A stretch of DNA of 64,000 nt from Toxonevra muliebris (Eukaryota; Arthropoda; Insecta; Diptera; Pallopteridae), in contig OY829326.1 in assembly GCA_963691655.1 (NCBI GenBank), positions 12,016,878-12,080,877 on the forward strand, read 5' to 3'. Under the pieces are notes generated by a model that did no database searches, was not told the DNA's origin, and was given only the letters and a program-made list of their open reading frames with translations. The position numbers and the translations under genes were made by a program. This document shows positions 60,906 through 64,000 of the stretch, in pieces. Numbering within the stretch: position 1 is the stretch's first letter; each line of letters starts with the position of its first letter.

Positions 60906-63248
60906 TCATTCCGATAAATTACGCAACAGTAAAAAATAAGAGCCACTTGTTCTAATCATCTGCAAAAAAAAAAAACAAAAAAATATATTTACAAATATAA
61001 ACTTATGCATATATGAGTTATTCCCAGGCCAAAGGGAATTTAATTTTTCTGAACTGGGTTTTTAACTTTAACTTTTTAAATCTTCAAGATCATTTCATGA
61101 TGTAACTAAGAATAGGGTTCGTATGGCAAAACATATTTTCAAATTAAAGTTTCTCAAATTTTTGTTTTAAAGAGTTAATCATTTTGGCAAATATATAAGT
61201 TAAATAAGCTTACAGTCATTAGCGTTGGCATCGACATCGTTGAGAACCATGAAATTTCCAAATAAAATGTGCGATTAGTGCGTAAAATCATCATACGCAA
61301 AAGTTTTTTGAACTCTGCTGATTCATTGTACCATTCGCAGTTATAAAATGCCAAAGGAATTTCATCCAGCTGAAAAATAAAAACTTTAAAAAGCAAAATA
61401 TTTCAAATAGGCTAACATACCGCTGCTGTTAAACGTGCGCCATTATAACAATAAATGACAATCTCGTATCCCGCTGCCATAATGTACATAACCATACGCA
61501 GAAAAGTTGCTTTGCTAGATTCCTAAAATTTTACAAGATTTTCCAAATTTATTTGTGAATATAAGCGTGGTATTATGATATTTATTTATGCATGTTGATT
61601 TACCAATCCGATGCTCATTTGAAAGAGCACAATGCCCAAAACCACCAAGCTAAGTAGAAATTGTGAAAGAATAATATGTTTGTAAAAGCGATTTATTTCT
61701 AAAACGTAACTGGAAAAATGAAATGAGCTTTATATAAAAAAAATTGCCTGTGTTTTTTCAAAATTTTACTCACTTCCATATTCTTTGATAATGATAGATA
61801 CAACAACGCAAATATTCAACACGCTGTTCCTTTGGTATCAATGGTGTCGTAGAGTATCTGATCATCATTGTGAGTACACGCGTCAAACCTACACCATGCA
61901 TGCAGAGCACAATGAAAACACCATCGAAGCTAACAGCACCTGTGGTTTAATTTATGTGCCAGTTGTTTATAGATTTAATAATAACAAAAACATAACAACA
62001 TATTGCATTTTTTTTCTTTACATACCCATGCCAGCAACATATACGGCTATGCCACTGAAAAACATCTCGATATGATAATAAGGAAAGGACATGCCTTTAC
62101 CTTCGAATATGGGGTATACACTAGGTAATGCTAAATAGATTGTTGTTGGTGCAATTAAATTGTTAATATTTTTTAATTATTAACAAAATTTTTGTATTTA
62201 CTTACCCAACATATGCACGTAATTGGGTGTTTCTTGCAATTGATGATAAAGATTAATAAAGAGTGCGCCAAAGAAATAATTGCTTATAATGCCCGTACAA
62301 CTGCAGAGATAGTAAATTAGTTGGCGACGTATATCCTTCCAAACATCATTCATAATTTCATTAATTTCTTCTTTAATTTGTGTTTTTGCAGCAAAATCTA
62401 CACAATGAATATGAAGTCAGTTTGTGCTTAATACAAGCTTTAAAAACTTTTGTCATAATTAACACAAACCTTTATGAAAAATTTCGATTTTCTGCAAAAT
62501 CTCATGCATTTGTGCTTGCTTTAACAGCTCATAGAATTTACGTTGCATAAATAGAAAATAAATTAATTTTATAACTGATATTAGTACTTGCAGCGCCGTA
62601 CACACGGTCTACAAGAAGTAAATATATTAGCTCGAAAATCAAATATATACATTTTTAATATTTACCTCAGCAATTTTGGGTATATCATTAATATGATTGA
62701 TAAATAAACTCCAGTGTCCATACATGGACAGACAACTTATGAGGATCAGCAACACATTTATACTAATGGGCATGGAGAATTAATAATTTTTAAAAGTACT
62801 ACATAAATCTTGGAAACTTTTAATTTTGCTGGACCCAAGACTCAGGAGTTGGTGTAGAAATTTTCCATAGAATTTTTGATATCTCAATGAATTGAAATCG
62901 GATTAGGACGAATTCAAACCGATTACAAAGATGAAACAGATAACAGTCGATTTTTTATATAGTTAAAAATTAAAAAAATTTTGCATTATTTTCACTTTTA
63001 AGTTAGAGTATTATATACACGATTAAACAGCAAAGTTTTAATATCTATAATCCCATGGAAATTTGATACTCAAGTTCTTGGTTTTAAAAACCTGTGCCGG
63101 TCCGAATTATTTTTTACATTTTCAGTGATTCCTTAAAAAATGTTGGTGATGTTAAATTCACACCCAGAAAAAATGATACTCTTATTAATTCTTTAATACG
63201 ATTATAATTTTTTCTTTCCAGCAATTTTGCTTCTTCAGCGGCTAACAT
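60906..63248 (-). CDS. Or63a: Odorant receptor, Or63a type, copy B (10 exons, 415 aa, complete)
   Basis: Tandem paralogue of copy A, on the same strand and 2.6 kb upstream of its start. Exons in coding order: 63248-63118, 62762-62666, 62608-62470, 62397-62206, 62130-62026, 61939-61774, 61709-61604, 61522-61421, 61369-61214, 60959-60906. Every exon has exactly the same length and phase as in copy A (131, 97, 139, 192, 105, 166, 106, 102, 156 and 54 nt). Introns 1 (355 bp) and 9 (254 bp) are enlarged; the others are 51-86 bp. Start MLAAEEAKLL; C-terminus TMIRTSGSYFLLLRN then LSE-stop. By hand about 67 of 415 residues differ from copy A, mostly in exons 1-5, while exons 6-8 are nearly identical. 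A TATA-like box lies about 50 bp upstream of the ATG. It is expected to be an odour-gated channel subunit with Orco. No frameshift or missing exon was seen. Confidence 0.93.
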
Positions 63249-64000
63249 TTTGACGAAACTAAGTGACCACTTTTGATGCTTTGAACAACAGGATGTTACT
63301 TTTATATTGGACTGACTTGTGTGCTCTATTTATTGAGCTATTAGCAGCATATACAATATTTAACCTTTACATGGACACTGGAAAAAATAATATTAAAATA
63401 CAATACTCGAATTCAGATATACAAAAAGGTTTTTGTTCTTTCTTCCAAAACATAACATTTTTGAAATTGAAAGTTACTAATCCAGATCGGTTAAATACTT
63501 TGGAGAAGAAGACATCGCCTGATCTGTAAACTATATTCCATGAAGAGGTGCTCGAAAATCATTGGATGATGAGCCACGCAGGTCGATGTACAATAATTTA
63601 GTTGAAATTAATCTACTATATGGACTATATGTTGTCAATGCAAAACATTTAGATAAACATTTTTACATATGACTCAAGACAAAGAAAAAAACATAAAATT
63701 GGAAGAAAATTGGATATGAGAGCTGCATCTGGTGGTGCTGCATAAAGCATGTTAAAGCTTTGATAAATTTTTTATTTGATTTTCGTATACAGATGTTGTG
63801 TTTTCTAGTTCAATATTAGACAATGTAAAACTCATCATCTTGGCCTAAAATAATATGATTCTGATGTTCTCTGGATTCAGAAAAAAATTATGAAAATTAT
63901 ATTAAACCTTTTTACATTTTCATATATAAAAATAGTTCCATCACTTGATTATTATTGAACAATTTGGTACTTAATAAATTTTTTATATCCTCAGTCTTTT
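63249..64000. other. Upstream flank of Or63a copy B
   Basis: No further receptor exon is visible up to the window end. The 88-codon open frame on the plus strand at 63,263-63,529 shows no family motif and overlaps the likely promoter of copy B, so it is treated as chance. Confidence 0.5.
63299..63306 (-). promoter_or_regulatory. Candidate TATA box of Or63a copy B
   Basis: The minus strand reads TATAAAAG about 51-58 bp before the copy B ATG. This spacing would leave a 5' leader of roughly 20-25 nt if transcription starts about 30 bp downstream. Copy A has no equally good box in its first 100 bp upstream, only an A/T-rich GATAAATAGG. The function is inferred from motif and spacing alone. Confidence 0.4.

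Noticed and set aside
61175..61213. Extension of receptor exon 9 to a downstream stop
   Set aside because: ACT|GTAAGC is a proper donor, and the separate last exon at 60,959-60,906 gives the family C-terminus seen in both copies.
63263..63529. 88-codon plus-strand frame beside receptor copy B
   Set aside because: It overlaps the likely promoter of copy B on the other strand and shows no family motif.

Overview
The window is nuclear DNA of an AT-rich insect genome, almost certainly a higher fly (Diptera, Brachycera). A true-fruit-fly (Tephritidae) source is my best guess. The evidence is: two spliced odorant-receptor genes that match the Drosophila Or63a type along their whole length, with short GT-AG introns of mostly 50-90 bp; Tc1/mariner and non-LTR retrotransposon relics; and two tRNA-derived SINEs whose 3' part resembles a repeat I associate with tephritid genomes. 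There are no bacterial features, operons or CRISPR arrays. No tool was run. Exon borders come from hand translation of the minus strand and agree in phase at every junction.

Layout. Positions 1 to about 56,430 are a gene-poor stretch, either intergenic or a very long intron of a gene whose exons lie outside. I found no convincing host exon there. It holds AT-rich DNA, dinucleotide and trinucleotide runs, and many decayed mobile elements: a mariner transposase relic (5.5-5.9 kb), a 1-kb element built on CTCCTAAAAG motifs (8.8-9.8 kb), an exact 92-bp tandem duplication (11.2 kb), a reverse-transcriptase relic (13.5-14.3 kb), an element with degenerate inverted ends around a LINE tail (18.1-18.9 kb), degenerate 'ACCAAAATTCAG' arrays in opposite orientations (10.6 and 25.6 kb), a ~31-bp degenerate repeat (29.1 kb), a pyrimidine-rich tract split by a Tc1 relic (31.1-32.5 kb), two SINEs (37.7 and 41.8 kb), two more LINE tails (43.3 and 48.3 kb), and two MITE-like elements with clear terminal inverted repeats (47.4 and 53.1 kb).

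Positions 56,437-63,248 form a small gene cluster on the minus strand: two complete ten-exon, 415-residue Or63a-type receptors, about 84% identical by hand count. Between them lie at least two in-phase, exon-like segments of an unrecognised gene or pseudogene. The receptors are a tandem duplication. Odorant receptors of this family form ligand-gated cation channels with the co-receptor Orco in sensory-neuron dendrites, so the pair probably gives two related odour-tuning subunits. The most useful outputs are the two reconstructed gene models, the contrast between a diverged N-terminal half and a nearly fixed C-terminal half, the candidate gene between them, and the element boundaries with target-site duplications.
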